DNA from: Paraburkholderia antibiotica
GTDB lineage: Bacteria > Pseudomonadota > Gammaproteobacteria > Burkholderiales > Burkholderiaceae
DNA length: 64,000 nt
Direction of reading: 5' to 3'
Assembly (NCBI RefSeq): GCF_012927125.1
Contig: NZ_JABBFZ010000003.1
Location: forward strand, 62,001 to 126,000
Every line of letters begins with the position of its first letter. Positions within the stretch are counted from its first letter, which is position 1. Under the pieces are notes generated by a model. That model was not told the origin of the DNA. It searched no databases and saw only the letters and a program-made list of their open reading frames with translations. The translations under genes and the position numbers were made by a program. Shown here piece after piece: positions 18,582-28,353 of this stretch.

Positions 18582-21017
18582 GTGAGCAATCTGATCATTC
18601 GCAAGGTAGCCGTGCTCGGCGCCGGCGTGATGGGCGCGCAGATCGCCGCGCACCTGATCAACGCCAAGGTGCCCGTGCTGCTGTTCGACCTGCCGGCAAA
18701 AGAAGGCCCGAAGAACGCGATCGCGCTGAAGGCGATCGAGAATCTGAAGAAGCTGTCGCCGGCGCCGTTCGGCGTGAAGGACGACGCGCAATACATCCAG
18801 CCCGCGAACTACGACGACGACATCGAAAAGCTCGCCGAATGCGACGTCGTGATCGAAGCGATCGCCGAGCGGATGGACTGGAAGCACGACCTCTACAAGA
18901 AGGTCGCGCCGCACATCGGCCCGAACGCGATCTTCGCGACCAACACGTCGGGTCTGTCGATTACCGCACTGTCCGAAGGTTTCGCCGACGAACTGAAGGC
19001 GCGTTTCTGCGGCGTGCACTTCTTCAATCCGCCGCGCTACATGCATCTGGTCGAACTGATCCCGACCGCGACGACGCGCCCGGAAATTCTCGACCAGCTC
19101 GAAACGTTCCTGACCAGCGTGGTCGGCAAGGGCGTCGTGCGCGCGAAAGACACGCCGAACTTCATCGCCAACCGCGTCGGTATTTTCTCGATCCTCGCGG
19201 TGATTACCGAAGCCGCGAAGTTCGGTCTGCGTTTCGACGAAGTGGACGACCTGACCGGTTCGCGTCTCGGCCGCGCGAAGTCGGCGACGTTCCGCACCGC
19301 CGACGTGGTCGGTCTCGACACGATGGCGCACGTGATCAAGACGATGCAGGACACGCTGCCGGACGATCCGTTCTTCCCGGTCTACGAAACGCCGGCCGTG
19401 CTGGCCGAACTGGTGAAGAAGGGCGCGCTCGGCCAGAAGACGGGCGGCGGCTTCTACAAGAAGGAAGGCAAGGCGATCAAGGTACTCGATCCGAAGACGG
19501 GCGAGTACATCGACGGCGGCGCGAAGGCGGACGACATCGTCGGTCGTATTCTGAAGCGTCCGGCTGCCGAGCGTCTGAAGCTGCTGCGCGAAACGCAGCA
19601 TCCGCAGGCGCAGTTCCTGTGGTCGATTTTCCGCGACGTCTATCACTACATCGCGGTGCATCTGGAGTCGATTGCCGACAACGCGCGCGACGTCGACCTC
19701 GCGATCCGCTGGGGCTTCGGCTGGAACGAAGGCCCGTTCGAAGGCTGGCAGACGGCCGGCTGGAAGCAGGTCGCCGAATGGGTGCAGGAAGACATCGCGG
19801 CGGGCAAGGCGCTCGCCAACGTGCCGCTGCCGTCGTGGGTGCTCGAAGGCACGGTCGCCGAGAAGGGTGGCGTGCACACGGCTGAAGGTTCGTGGTCGCC
19901 GGCCGCGAAGCGCGTCGTGCCGCGCTCGTCGCTCGACGTGTATCGCAAGCAGGTGTTCCGCGCGCCGCTCGTCGGCGAAACCGGCGCCGATCCGAAGACC
20001 TACGGCAAGACGCTGTTCGAAACCGACGCGGTGCGCGCATGGGTCGACGATCGCGCGGGTGAGAACGACGTGCTGATCGTGTCGTTCAAGAGCAAGATGA
20101 ACACGATCGGACCGTCGGTGATCGACGGTCTGACGCAGGCGATCGAGCTGGCCGAGAAGGACTACAAGGGGCTGGTGGTGTGGCAGCCTACTTCGCTCAA
20201 GCTCGGCACGCCGGGCGGTCCGTTCTCGGCGGGCGCGAACCTCGAAGAGGCGATGCCCGCGTTCATGATGGGCGGCGCGAAGGGCATCGAGCCGTTCGTG
20301 AAGAAATTCCAGCAAGGCATGCTGCGCGTGAAGTACGCGAACGTGCCGGTGATCTCGGCGATCTCGGGCATCGCGCTCGGCGGTGGCTGCGAGCTCGCGC
20401 TGCATAGCGCGAAGCGCGTCGCGCACATCGAGAGCTATATGGGTCTCGTCGAAGTCGGCGTGGGTCTGGTGCCGGCAGGCGGCGGCCTGAAGGAAGCGGC
20501 GCTGCGCGCGGCGGAAGCGGCGAGCCAGGTCGGCGCGACCAACGATCTGCTGAAGTTCGTGCAGAAGTCGTTCGAGAACGCGGCGATGGCGAAGGTCTCG
20601 GCCTCCGCGCTCGACGCCCGCTCGATGGGCTACCTGAAGCCGTCGGACACGATCGTCTTCAACGTGTTCGAACTGCTCGACGTCGCGAAGAAGGAAGCGC
20701 GCGCGCTTGCCGCGGCGGGCTACCGTGCGCCGTTGCGCGCGGTGCAGGTGCCGGTCGCGGGCCGCTCGGCGATCTCGACGATCAAGGCGTCGCTCGTGAA
20801 CATGCGCGACGGCCGCTTCATCAGCGACCACGACTTCCTGATCGCGAGCCGCATCGCGGAAGCGGTGTGCGGCGGCGACGTCGAAGCGGGCAGCCTCGTC
20901 GACGAAGAATGGCTGCTGCAACTCGAGCGTCGTGCGTTCGTCGATCTGCTCGGCACGCAGAAGACGCAGGAACGGATTATGGGCATGCTGCAGACCGGCA
21001 AGCCGGTGCGCAACTAA
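18582..21017 (+). CDS. 3-hydroxyacyl-CoA dehydrogenase / enoyl-CoA hydratase (FadN-like)
   Basis: This 811-aa bifunctional beta-oxidation enzyme has the dehydrogenase half first: VLGAGVMGAQIAAHL (residues 9-23) binds NAD, and CGVHFFNPPRYMHLVELIPT is the HAD signature. The crotonase-type half comes second (about residues 490-690), with the oxyanion-hole stretch ISAISGIALGGGCELALH. This dehydrogenase-then-hydratase order is that of FadN (YusL) in Bacillus and differs from the hydratase-first FadB/FadJ of enterics. Flanked by the acyl-CoA dehydrogenase and thiolase genes, it forms a complete cycle. Alternative name in related genomes: fadB-like. Confidence 0.92.
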   Translation: MSNLIIRKVAVLGAGVMGAQIAAHLINAKVPVLLFDLPAKEGPKNAIALKAIENLKKLSPAPFGVKDDAQYIQPANYDDDIEKLAECDVVIEAIAERMDWKHDLYKKVAPHIGPNAIFATNTSGLSITALSEGFADELKARFCGVHFFNPPRYMHLVELIPTATTRPEILDQLETFLTSVVGKGVVRAKDTPNFIANRVGIFSILAVITEAAKFGLRFDEVDDLTGSRLGRAKSATFRTADVVGLDTMAHVIKTMQDTLPDDPFFPVYETPAVLAELVKKGALGQKTGGGFYKKEGKAIKVLDPKTGEYIDGGAKADDIVGRILKRPAAERLKLLRETQHPQAQFLWSIFRDVYHYIAVHLESIADNARDVDLAIRWGFGWNEGPFEGWQTAGWKQVAEWVQEDIAAGKALANVPLPSWVLEGTVAEKGGVHTAEGSWSPAAKRVVPRSSLDVYRKQVFRAPLVGETGADPKTYGKTLFETDAVRAWVDDRAGENDVLIVSFKSKMNTIGPSVIDGLTQAIELAEKDYKGLVVWQPTSLKLGTPGGPFSAGANLEEAMPAFMMGGAKGIEPFVKKFQQGMLRVKYANVPVISAISGIALGGGCELALHSAKRVAHIESYMGLVEVGVGLVPAGGGLKEAALRAAEAASQVGATNDLLKFVQKSFENAAMAKVSASALDARSMGYLKPSDTIVFNVFELLDVAKKEARALAAAGYRAPLRAVQVPVAGRSAISTIKASLVNMRDGRFISDHDFLIASRIAEAVCGGDVEAGSLVDEEWLLQLERRAFVDLLGTQKTQERIMGMLQTGKPVRN

Positions 21018-21044
21018 GCGGCGACCAAAGAAGAGGAACTCGAA

Positions 21045-22244
21045 ATGGCAAAGCAATTGCAGGACGCATATATCGTCGCCGCGAGCCGTACGCCGATCGG
21101 CAAGGCGCCGCGCGGCGTGTTCAGGAACACGCGCCCCGATGAGCTGCTGGTGCACGCGATCAAATCAGCGGTCGCGCAAGTGCCGGGTCTCGACACCAGC
21201 GTGATCGAAGATGCGATCGTCGGCTGCGCGATTCCGGAAGCGGAGCAGGGCCTGAACGTCGCGCGCATCGGCGCGCTGCTCGCCGGCCTGCCGAACACGG
21301 TCGGCGGCGTCACGGTGAACCGCTTCTGCGCGTCGGGTCTGACCGCGCTCGCAATGGCTGCGGACCGCATCCGCGTCGGCGAGGCGGACGCGATGATCGC
21401 GGGCGGCTGCGAATCGATGAGCATGGTGCCGATGATGGGCAACAAGCCGTCGCTGTCGCCGCACATCTTCGATCGCAACGAAGACATCGGCATCGCGTAC
21501 GGCATGGGCCTGACCGCGGAGAAGGTCGCCGAGCGCTGGAAGATCAGCCGCGAAGCGCAGGACGCGTTCTCGGTCGAATCGCACCGTCGCGCGATCGCTG
21601 CGCAGCAGGCCGGCGAATTCAACGACGAAATCGCCGCGTACACGCTCACCGAGCGTTTCCCCGATCTCGCGAGCGGCGAAGTCAGCGTGAAGACGCGTGA
21701 GGTCAAGCTCGACGAAGGTCCGCGCGCGGAGACGTCGATGGAAGGGCTCGCGAAGCTGCGCGCGGTGTTCGCGAACAAGGGTTCGGTGACGGCCGGTAAC
21801 AGCTCGCAGACCTCGGACGGCGCGGGCGCGTTGATCGTCGTGTCGGAGAAGATCCTCAAGCAGTTCAACCTGACGCCGCTCGCGCGCTTCGTCAGCTTCG
21901 CGGTGCGTGGCGTGCCGCCGGAAATCATGGGCATCGGTCCGAAGGAAGCGATTCCGGCCGCGCTGAAGGCCGCCGGTCTCACGCAGGACGATCTCGACTG
22001 GATCGAGTTGAACGAGGCGTTCGCCGCGCAATCGCTGGCGGTGATTCAGGACCTCGGGCTCGACACGTCGAAGATCAACCCGCTCGGCGGCGCGATCGCA
22101 CTGGGCCACCCGCTCGGTGCGACCGGCGCGATTCGCGCGGCGACCGTCGTGCATGGCCTGCGCCGCCGCAACTATAAGTACGGCATGGTGACGATGTGCG
22201 TCGGCACCGGCATGGGCGCGGCGGGCATTATCGAGCGTCTGTAA
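21045..22244 (+). CDS. Acetyl-CoA C-acyltransferase (3-ketoacyl-CoA thiolase)
   Basis: This 399-aa thiolase cleaves 3-ketoacyl-CoA to acetyl-CoA plus a shortened acyl-CoA, completing the cycle with the two upstream genes. The acyl-accepting cysteine is C95 in VNRFCASGLTALAMA. NEAFAAQS and GHPLGATGA carry the catalytic Asn/His residues, and CVGTGMGAAGI near the C-terminus holds the second cysteine. AAGAGGAA lies just before the ATG. The gene is 27 bp after the FadN-like gene and is followed by a strong terminator. Confidence 0.94.
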   Translation: MAKQLQDAYIVAASRTPIGKAPRGVFRNTRPDELLVHAIKSAVAQVPGLDTSVIEDAIVGCAIPEAEQGLNVARIGALLAGLPNTVGGVTVNRFCASGLTALAMAADRIRVGEADAMIAGGCESMSMVPMMGNKPSLSPHIFDRNEDIGIAYGMGLTAEKVAERWKISREAQDAFSVESHRRAIAAQQAGEFNDEIAAYTLTERFPDLASGEVSVKTREVKLDEGPRAETSMEGLAKLRAVFANKGSVTAGNSSQTSDGAGALIVVSEKILKQFNLTPLARFVSFAVRGVPPEIMGIGPKEAIPAALKAAGLTQDDLDWIELNEAFAAQSLAVIQDLGLDTSKINPLGGAIALGHPLGATGAIRAATVVHGLRRRNYKYGMVTMCVGTGMGAAGIIERL

Positions 22245-22304
22245 GCGGGTTCGCGAGGGTCCGCGCGGTATCGTCCGCCATGTTCGTACCGCGACGGACG
22301 ACGC

Positions 22305-22340
22305 AACGGTTCGCAGGCCACCCGGCTTGCGAACCGTTTT
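22305..22340 (+). terminator. Rho-independent terminator after the thiolase gene
   Basis: A 15-bp stem (left arm AACGGTTCGCAGGCC, right arm GGCTTGCGAACCGTT, one G-U wobble) encloses ACCC and ends in TTTT. It lies 60 bp past the thiolase stop and just before the next gene, separating that gene from the main beta-oxidation operon. Confidence 0.82.
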
Positions 22341-22364
22341 GACATTCAGCAGGAGCCAAAGGAG

Positions 22365-23144
22365 ATGAACGGGATGACGACGGATATTCTGGTCGAGCGC
22401 GCCGACGCGGTGCTGACGATTGCCTTCAACCGGCCCGGCCGGAAGAACGCGATCACCGCCGCGATGTATCAGACGATGGCCGACGCGCTCGTCGAAGCGC
22501 AGCGCGACAATTCGGTGCGCGCGATCCTGATTCGCGGTAGCGCGGGTATTTTCAGCGCCGGCAACGATCTCGACGATTTCATGAAGACGCCGCCGGGTGG
22601 CGAGAACGCGCCGGTGTTCCAGTTCCTGCGCGCGATCAGTTCGGCGGAAAAGCCGGTCGTCGCGGCGGTTGCGGGGCCGGCGGTCGGCATCGGCACGACG
22701 CTGCTGCTGCATTGCGATCTGGTCTACGCGGCCGACACGGCGAGCTTCTCGCTGCCGTTCACGCAACTCGGACTGTGCCCGGAGGCGGCGTCGAGTCTGC
22801 TGCTGCAGCGCGTGGCCGGCTATCAGGCGGCAGCCGAAAAGCTGCTGCTCGGCGAGGCGTTCGACGCGGCGGAAGCGTACCGGATGGGTATCGTGAATCG
22901 CGTGCTGCCGGCCGGTGAGGTCGAGGCATTCGCGGCGGCGCAGGCGGCCAAACTGGCGGCGTTGCCGGCGTCGTCGCTGCGGGTGACGAAGAAGCTGATG
23001 AAGCAGGCGAGCCAGCAGGAACTGCAGACGCAGATGGCCGAGGAGGCGGTGCACTTCGGCAAGATGCTGCTCGCGCCCGAAGCGCGCGAGGCGTTCAAGG
23101 CGTTCTTCGAGAAGCGCAAGCCGGATTTCCGGCAGTTCGATTGA
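22365..23144 (+). CDS. Crotonase-fold enoyl-CoA isomerase/hydratase (ECI2-like)
   Basis: This 259-aa crotonase-fold protein has the oxyanion-hole motifs AGNDLDDFMK and VAGPAVGIGTTLLLHCD. The active-site region reads LPFTQLGLCPEAASSLLLQR. This matches the peroxisomal delta3,delta2-enoyl-CoA isomerase (ECI2) pattern PFxxLGxxPE rather than the two-Glu hydratase pattern, since the first hydratase Glu position is occupied by Phe. An isomerase role for unsaturated fatty acids is therefore likely. Two closely spaced ATGs (22365 and 22374) each have an AGGAG at plausible distance; with the second the protein is 256 aa. Confidence 0.85.
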   Translation: MNGMTTDILVERADAVLTIAFNRPGRKNAITAAMYQTMADALVEAQRDNSVRAILIRGSAGIFSAGNDLDDFMKTPPGGENAPVFQFLRAISSAEKPVVAAVAGPAVGIGTTLLLHCDLVYAADTASFSLPFTQLGLCPEAASSLLLQRVAGYQAAAEKLLLGEAFDAAEAYRMGIVNRVLPAGEVEAFAAAQAAKLAALPASSLRVTKKLMKQASQQELQTQMAEEAVHFGKMLLAPEAREAFKAFFEKRKPDFRQFD

Positions 23145-23202
23145 TGTGCTGAGTGCCGGGTGCTGAGTGCGGGTTCCCGGCAACGCATCACCGAACGATC
23201 GA

Positions 23203-23236
23203 CGGCGGCGGTGTCCTGGCGGTTTGACCGCTAGAG
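23203..23236 (+). terminator. Probable terminator between the crotonase-fold gene and fdhD
   Basis: CGGCGGCG pairs with CGCCGCCG around an inner GCGGT-TTG-ACCGC hairpin, followed by CTTTTGTTTT. It lies between two convergent genes and points along the plus strand. Confidence 0.6.
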
Positions 23237-23295
23237 GCGCCGCCGCTTTTGTTTTGGCGCAGCGCCTGTGGTTAGACGTTCAGCCACTCAGCCGT

Positions 23296-24183
23296 TCAGC
23301 TTTGCTGCGGCTGCCACGTGTCGTAATCGACGTAGCTGCCTTCGCGGCAGAAGCTCACGAGCCGCACGCCGGCCTCGCGCGCAATCGCGATCGCCAGCGA
23401 CGACGGCGCCGAAATCGTCGCGACCATCGGTATGTCCACACGCGCGGCCTTGCGCACCAGCTCGTAGCTCGCGCGGCTCGACAGGAACACGAAACCGTCG
23501 CGCGTATCGGCGCGAGCGAGCACCAGTTGGCCGATCAGTTTATCGAGCGCGTTATGACGGCCGACGTCCTCGAACGCGTAGCGGATCGCGCCTTGCGCAT
23601 CGCACCAGGCGGCCGCGTGCAGGCCGCCCGTCAAACGCGTGAGCGCCTGATGCTCGGGCAACGCACGCGCGGCGCGCGCGATCGCATCGGGCGCGAGGCG
23701 CTGCAAAAAGCCGGTGTCGGGCACGCGCTGTGGTTTCAGATCGAGCAGATCGATGCTTTCGATTCCGCACACGCCGCAGCCGGTGCGCCCGGCGAGCGCG
23801 CGACGCTTTTCCTTCAGCCCGACGAACGCCTGCTGCACGACCTGCAATTGCACCTCGGCATGCGGCAGCTCGCCGTGGTCGTGCAACTCGACCTCGATGT
23901 CCTGAATGTCGCTGCCGCGCTCGACGATGCCCTCTGAAATCGCGAAGCCGACCGCGAACGCTTCGAGATCGCGCGGCGTGCACATCATCACCGCGTGCGA
24001 GATGCCGTTGAAGACGAGCGCGACCGGCCACTCCTGGCCGACGTGATCGGTGGCGGTTTCGACCGACGCGCCGCGATGGCGGCGCACCTCGAGCTGCACC
24101 GCGCCGGCTTGCCCGTCCGGGTCGTGGGCGACGGCGGGGGCGTCGGCGCGACCGCTGCGTGGCCCGTTTTGCTGTTCGTTCAA
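23296..24183 (-). CDS. fdhD: Formate dehydrogenase accessory sulfurtransferase FdhD
   Basis: FdhD transfers sulfur from IscS to the molybdenum cofactor before its insertion into formate dehydrogenase. The 295-aa protein has the essential flexible-loop cysteines as C136-G-V-C139 (GRTGCGVCG). It also has MCTPRDLEAFAVGFAISEGI and the C-terminal FLSSRASYELVRKAA. Reading upstream of position 24183, the start codon is TTG, supported by GAGGAG 9 bp before it; there is no better ATG. No formate dehydrogenase subunit gene is in the window. It is divergent from the nitrate-reductase-associated gene. Confidence 0.93.
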   Translation of the reverse strand: MNEQQNGPRSGRADAPAVAHDPDGQAGAVQLEVRRHRGASVETATDHVGQEWPVALVFNGISHAVMMCTPRDLEAFAVGFAISEGIVERGSDIQDIEVELHDHGELPHAEVQLQVVQQAFVGLKEKRRALAGRTGCGVCGIESIDLLDLKPQRVPDTGFLQRLAPDAIARAARALPEHQALTRLTGGLHAAAWCDAQGAIRYAFEDVGRHNALDKLIGQLVLARADTRDGFVFLSSRASYELVRKAARVDIPMVATISAPSSLAIAIAREAGVRLVSFCREGSYVDYDTWQPQQS

Positions 24184-24264
24184 GCTGCTTCACTCCTCTT
24201 CGTGCCGCGCGTTTGGGCATCCGTCCGCCTTGCGCAGCGGGCCGACGTCGCGCGAATAAGGTTC

Positions 24265-24270
24265 TAAAAT
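24265..24270 (+). promoter_or_regulatory. Candidate -10 box in the fdhD / NRAP divergent region
   Basis: TAAAAT, five of six consensus bases, lies 50 bp before the ATG at 24320. No convincing -35 is visible. Confidence 0.3.
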
Positions 24271-24319
24271 ACCTCAAGCGACGCCCGCACGCTGTCCGTT
24301 AGAGAGAAGGAGCCTGGTC

Positions 24320-24796
24320 ATGGGACTCAACGAAGCACCGCTTCTGTTCGACTTCGAAGTCGCGTCTTCGGAGAATTTCACCTATATCCCGATGTCGGTG
24401 CGCTTCAATCTCGACCGCTTCGGACTGCGCATCTCGCTCGTGCAGTGGCAGCAACTGCCGCTCGAAGACCGCAAGCTGCTCGCGCGTTTCCCGGTCGACG
24501 AAGACACCCAGATCGAGCCGAATTTCGATCACGCGTTGTTCGAAATGCTGCGCACGCACGCGAACGTCGAGCCGGAGTGGTTCTCGCCTGAAGAATCGCC
24601 GGCGTGGCGTCGTACCGACAGTGTGCCGGAGGGTGTCGCGCATCAGGCTGGGCTCGCGGGTCTCGCCGTGCCGAGTGTCGCGCGTTGGGCCGAGCTCGAA
24701 CCGTTCAAGCGCTATGTGCTCGCGAAGCTGTCGCGCAAGCCGGAAGCGAACCACGACTTCGTCCCGGCGATGAAGGAGTTTGGAGCGGCCGGCTAG
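24320..24796 (+). CDS. Nitrate reductase associated protein
   Basis: This 158-aa protein matches the Nitr_red_assoc family, small soluble proteins first noted beside assimilatory nitrate reductase genes in cyanobacteria and also found in Burkholderiaceae. Diagnostic stretches include LLFDFEVASSENFTYIPMSVRF near the start (residues 8-29) and a C-terminal LEPFKRYVLAKLSRKPE. The function is unknown. Pairing with fdhD suggests a link to molybdoenzyme maturation, which is inference. AGAAGGAG precedes the ATG. The stop lies inside the first copy of a 14-bp tandem repeat. Confidence 0.85.
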   Translation: MGLNEAPLLFDFEVASSENFTYIPMSVRFNLDRFGLRISLVQWQQLPLEDRKLLARFPVDEDTQIEPNFDHALFEMLRTHANVEPEWFSPEESPAWRRTDSVPEGVAHQAGLAGLAVPSVARWAELEPFKRYVLAKLSRKPEANHDFVPAMKEFGAAG

Positions 24797-24840
24797 GTGC
24801 GGCCGGCTAGGTGCGGCCGGCTAGACGCGGCCGGCTAAGC
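24785..24840 (+). repeat. Four 14-bp tandem repeats across a gene end
   Basis: The unit GCGGCCGGCTAGGT starts at 24785, with copies at 24799 (identical), 24813 (ends AC) and 24827 (CTAAGC). Each copy contains a TAG or TAA; the first TAG is the stop codon of the preceding gene. Confidence 0.85.
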
Positions 24841-25029
24841 CAAGGTCAGCCACGCGCGTAGCCACCCGCTTGCCATTCTTCACAAAATTTTTCACCGCGA
24901 CCCTCAACCCGCTCCCGAACGCTGCCGATATCCAAAGGTTGGCGCGTAAAAGAATCGCATCGATGCAGCCACGACGCACCGAAAGCGAACGCGCGCTCCC
25001 GCCCTCGGAACGATTGACGTTCGGAATCC

Positions 25030-28000
25030 ATGAATCCTTTCTTATCGAAGCGGCTGCTGATCAATATCGCGGTCGTGGTCGTCGCGGTCGGTGCGAACGC
25101 GTTCGTCGCGTACACGCAGATTCGCGGTCAACGCGACGCCGATGCGCGTCTGCGGCACTCGACGAGCGTGCGCCAGAATCTCGATGCGTATCGCGCCGCG
25201 CTCGATAATGCGTTTGCCGCGCTGCGCGGTCTGAAGGCGTCGGGCCAGCCGGTCTCGCCCGACGAGGCCGCTTCGATGACGAAACCGCTCGCGAGCCGCG
25301 AGCACGCGTTGCGCGACGAACTCGCGAGCGAGCCGCACATGGCCGGCGCGCTCGCGAGACTCAGCGCGGCACGGCACGCGTTGCAGAACGACATCGACGA
25401 CACGCTGCAGAAAAACGCGAGCGACATCCCCGCACCCTCCCAGGCACCCGCGCCTGCCAACGTATCCGCCGACGCACCCACCCACATCCAGCTCGACCCC
25501 TCCGTCGACCGCTCCCTCGACACCGCCCCCGCTCACCCCCGCCTCGCCGCGGCGCTCGAACGCGTCGGCGTCGCGCTGGCCGCGTTGCGCGCCGAGGAAA
25601 ACCGCTCGCTGCAGAGCTCGCTCGCGGCCTCGGCGAGCGACAGCCAGCGCGCGATGTTCGTGCTGATCGTGTCGATGCTGACCGGCAGCACGCTGCTGAT
25701 GCTGACGTTCGGCGCGCGCGAAAACAGCGCGCGGGAAAAGCTGCGTAGCGCCCGCGCCCTGGTGCGCAACGACGAACGCTTTCGCAGCCTGTTCGACGAT
25801 CATTCGGTGCCGATGTACATCTTCGATCGCGACACGCTGCGCTTTCTCGCCGTCAACGCGGCCGCGATCCAGCAATACGGCTACACGGAAAGCGAATTTC
25901 TGAACATGACGATCCGCGCGATCCGGCCGAGCGCCGAGATCGGGCGTCTCGAAACGCATCTGCAACGCAGCGCCGCGCTGCGCCAGGGGCACACGATGGC
26001 GGGCATCTGGCGGCATCGGCGCAAGGACGGCTCGATCATCAGCGCGAACGTGTCGTATCACTCGCTCAATTTCGTCGGTTGCGAAGCGCTCTTCGTGATC
26101 GCCGACGACGTGACCGACCAGATCAACGCGGAAGCCGAAGCGCTGCGCTCGAACCAGATGCTCGAAGCGGTGATCGACAACATCCCGCAGCGGATCTTCT
26201 GGAAGGACCTGAACTCGCGCTACCTCGGCTGCAACATGGCGTTCGCGCGCGACGCGGGGCTAGCCTATCCCGAGCAGGTGGTCGGCAAGAGCGACGCCGA
26301 ATTGCCGTGGCGCGCGTTCTCCGAACTGCTGACCGAGCACGATCGCGAAGTCGTGAGCACCGGCGTGCCGAAGATGAACTTCGAGGTCGACTTCCTGATC
26401 GACGGCACGCATCGCACCACCGTCACGAGCAAGCTACCGTTCACCGACAACGACGGGCAGGTGATCGGCGTGCTCGGCTCGTACACCGACATCACCGAGC
26501 GCAAGCGCGCCGATCTCGCGCTGCGCCTGCAAAGCCGCGCGCTCGACGCGAGTGTCAACGCGATCCTGATTACCGCGCCGTCGCCGTCGGGTAATCTGAT
26601 CGAGTACGTGAACCCGGCGTTCATGCGGATCACCGGCTACGATCCGGCCGAAGTGATCGGCCACGATTGCCGCGTGCTGCAACGCGACGACCGCGATCAG
26701 GACGGCGTTGCGCTGATCCGCGCAGCGCTCGCGGCGAATCGCGAGGTCAGCGCGGTGGTGCGCAACTATCGCAAGGACGGCGCGCTGTTCTGGAACCAGC
26801 TGTTCATCGCGCCGGTGCCGAATGCCGAGGGCGTGATCACGCATCACATCGGCGTGATCAACGACGTGACCGAGCTGATCCGCTATCAGGAACAGCTCGA
26901 ATACCAGGCCAACTACGACGAGTTGACCCGCCTGCCGAACCGCAATCTGCTGCGCGACCGGCTCGAACATGCGCTCGTCGTCGCGCAGCGGCATCACAGC
27001 GGCGTCGCGGTCGTGTTCCTCGATCTCGACGGCTTCAAGAACGTCAACGACAGCCTCGGCCATAGCGTCGGCGACCGGCTGCTCAGCGTGGTCGCCGAGC
27101 GGCTCGCACGCTGCTCGCGCACCAGCGATACGGTCGCGCGCCACGGCGGCGACGAGTTCGTGATCGTGATGACCGACACCGTCGACGAACAATCGCTGAT
27201 CGCATGGATGGAGCGCGTGCGCGCGTCGATTGCGGAGCCGGTGTGGCTCGACGGCAACGAACTGTATGTCGGCTGCAGCATGGGTGCGAGCCTGTTCCCG
27301 CAGGACGGTGAGGATGCCGAAACGCTGATGAAGAAGGCCGACGTCGCGATGTATCGCGCGAAGGACATGGGCCGCAACACGTTCCAGTTCTATCAGCCGG
27401 AGATGAACGCGAGCGCGGGCGCGCGCCTGAATCTCGAACGACGCCTGCGCCGCGCGCTGCGCGACAACGAATTCCTGCTGCACTATCAGCCGCAGGTCGA
27501 TATCGGCAGCGGCCAGATCGTCGGTATCGAGGCGCTGGTGCGCTGGCTGGATCCGGAGGTCGGGCTGGTGCCGCCGTCGTCGTTCATTCCGCTCGCGGAG
27601 GAAAGCGGGCTGATCGGGCCGCTGTCCGAGTGGGTGCTGCGCGAGGCATGCCGCCAGAACAAGGCGTGGCAGGATCAGGGGCTGCCGCCCGCGCGCGTGT
27701 CGGTGAATCTGTCGGCGCGGGTGTTCCAGCAGCGCGACATCGCGAAGCTCGTGACGCAGGTGCTGGCCGAAACCGGGCTCGAGCCGAAATACCTCGAACT
27801 CGAATTGACCGAGAGCACGATCATGCGCAACGCTGAGGAGGCCGTGTCGATGCTCAACGAGCTGCACGCGCTCGGCATCGGTCTCGCAATCGACGACTTC
27901 GGCACCGGCTATTCGAGCCTCAGCTATCTGAAGCGCTTCCCGGTCGACCGGCTGAAGATCGACCGCTCGTTCGTGTCGGACATCGGCGTGTCGGGCGACG

Positions 28001-28212
28001 ACGAGACGATCACGTCGGCGATCATCGCGCTCGCGCATTCGTTGAAATTGCAGGTGATCGCCGAGGGCGTCGAGACGTCGGCGCAGCTCGACTTCCTGAA
28101 GGAGCGCGCGTGCGACGAGATGCAGGGTTTCTATTTCGCGAAGCCGCTCTCGACGGACGCGATTTCCGAGTTGCTGCACGGCGGCATGGTGCGGGAGCTG
28201 GAAACGGCGTAA
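25030..28212 (+). CDS. Membrane PAS-GGDEF-EAL cyclic-di-GMP enzyme
   Basis: This 1060-aa hybrid has a transmembrane segment near residues 8-30, a periplasmic helical region, and a second segment near 217-235. PAS/PAC sensor domains follow at about 255-370, 370-490 and 500-620. The GGDEF domain has an intact active site (GGDEF near 706-710) and an RTSD inhibitory I-site five residues upstream. The EAL domain has [11 protein letters not shown] near 833 and [13 protein letters not shown]. Both activities look competent, so it could synthesise and degrade c-di-GMP, with feedback inhibition. It is a single gene with its own terminator-like hairpin downstream. Confidence 0.93.
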   Translation: MNPFLSKRLLINIAVVVVAVGANAFVAYTQIRGQRDADARLRHSTSVRQNLDAYRAALDNAFAALRGLKASGQPVSPDEAASMTKPLASREHALRDELASEPHMAGALARLSAARHALQNDIDDTLQKNASDIPAPSQAPAPANVSADAPTHIQLDPSVDRSLDTAPAHPRLAAALERVGVALAALRAEENRSLQSSLAASASDSQRAMFVLIVSMLTGSTLLMLTFGARENSAREKLRSARALVRNDERFRSLFDDHSVPMYIFDRDTLRFLAVNAAAIQQYGYTESEFLNMTIRAIRPSAEIGRLETHLQRSAALRQGHTMAGIWRHRRKDGSIISANVSYHSLNFVGCEALFVIADDVTDQINAEAEALRSNQMLEAVIDNIPQRIFWKDLNSRYLGCNMAFARDAGLAYPEQVVGKSDAELPWRAFSELLTEHDREVVSTGVPKMNFEVDFLIDGTHRTTVTSKLPFTDNDGQVIGVLGSYTDITERKRADLALRLQSRALDASVNAILITAPSPSGNLIEYVNPAFMRITGYDPAEVIGHDCRVLQRDDRDQDGVALIRAALAANREVSAVVRNYRKDGALFWNQLFIAPVPNAEGVITHHIGVINDVTELIRYQEQLEYQANYDELTRLPNRNLLRDRLEHALVVAQRHHSGVAVVFLDLDGFKNVNDSLGHSVGDRLLSVVAERLARCSRTSDTVARHGGDEFVIVMTDTVDEQSLIAWMERVRASIAEPVWLDGNELYVGCSMGASLFPQDGEDAETLMKKADVAMYRAKDMGRNTFQFYQPEMNASAGARLNLERRLRRALRDNEFLLHYQPQVDIGSGQIVGIEALVRWLDPEVGLVPPSSFIPLAEESGLIGPLSEWVLREACRQNKAWQDQGLPPARVSVNLSARVFQQRDIAKLVTQVLAETGLEPKYLELELTESTIMRNAEEAVSMLNELHALGIGLAIDDFGTGYSSLSYLKRFPVDRLKIDRSFVSDIGVSGDDETITSAIIALAHSLKLQVIAEGVETSAQLDFLKERACDEMQGFYFAKPLSTDAISELLHGGMVRELETA

Positions 28213-28291
28213 GCGGGACGCCCGACGCATGATGGGCGAGGCACCTGCTGCAAGTACCGGCTTCGGACAGGCCATGCCGACGCGTCACCCG

Positions 28292-28317
28292 ACAGGGCGC
28301 CACGCGGCGCCCTGTTT
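28292..28317 (+). terminator. Hairpin after the GGDEF-EAL gene
   Basis: A 10-bp perfect stem ACAGGGCGCC / GGCGCCCTGT with loop ACGC and a short TTT follows about 80 bp after the stop, between convergent genes. Confidence 0.5.
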
Positions 28318-28353
28318 CACCTCGGCATCGCCACGGCGTGGGTTGAGCGCCGC

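Noticed and set aside
16578..21155. 1525-aa minus-strand open frame across the beta-oxidation genes
   Set aside because: It spans three unrelated plus-strand genes and their intergenic gaps, has no recognisable motif, and is explained by codon bias.
23995..24267. Plus-strand ORF inside the 5' end of fdhD
   Set aside because: It is an antisense frame of fdhD, whose cysteine loop and conserved blocks are clear. The divergent gene starts later, at 24320 with a good ribosome-binding site.
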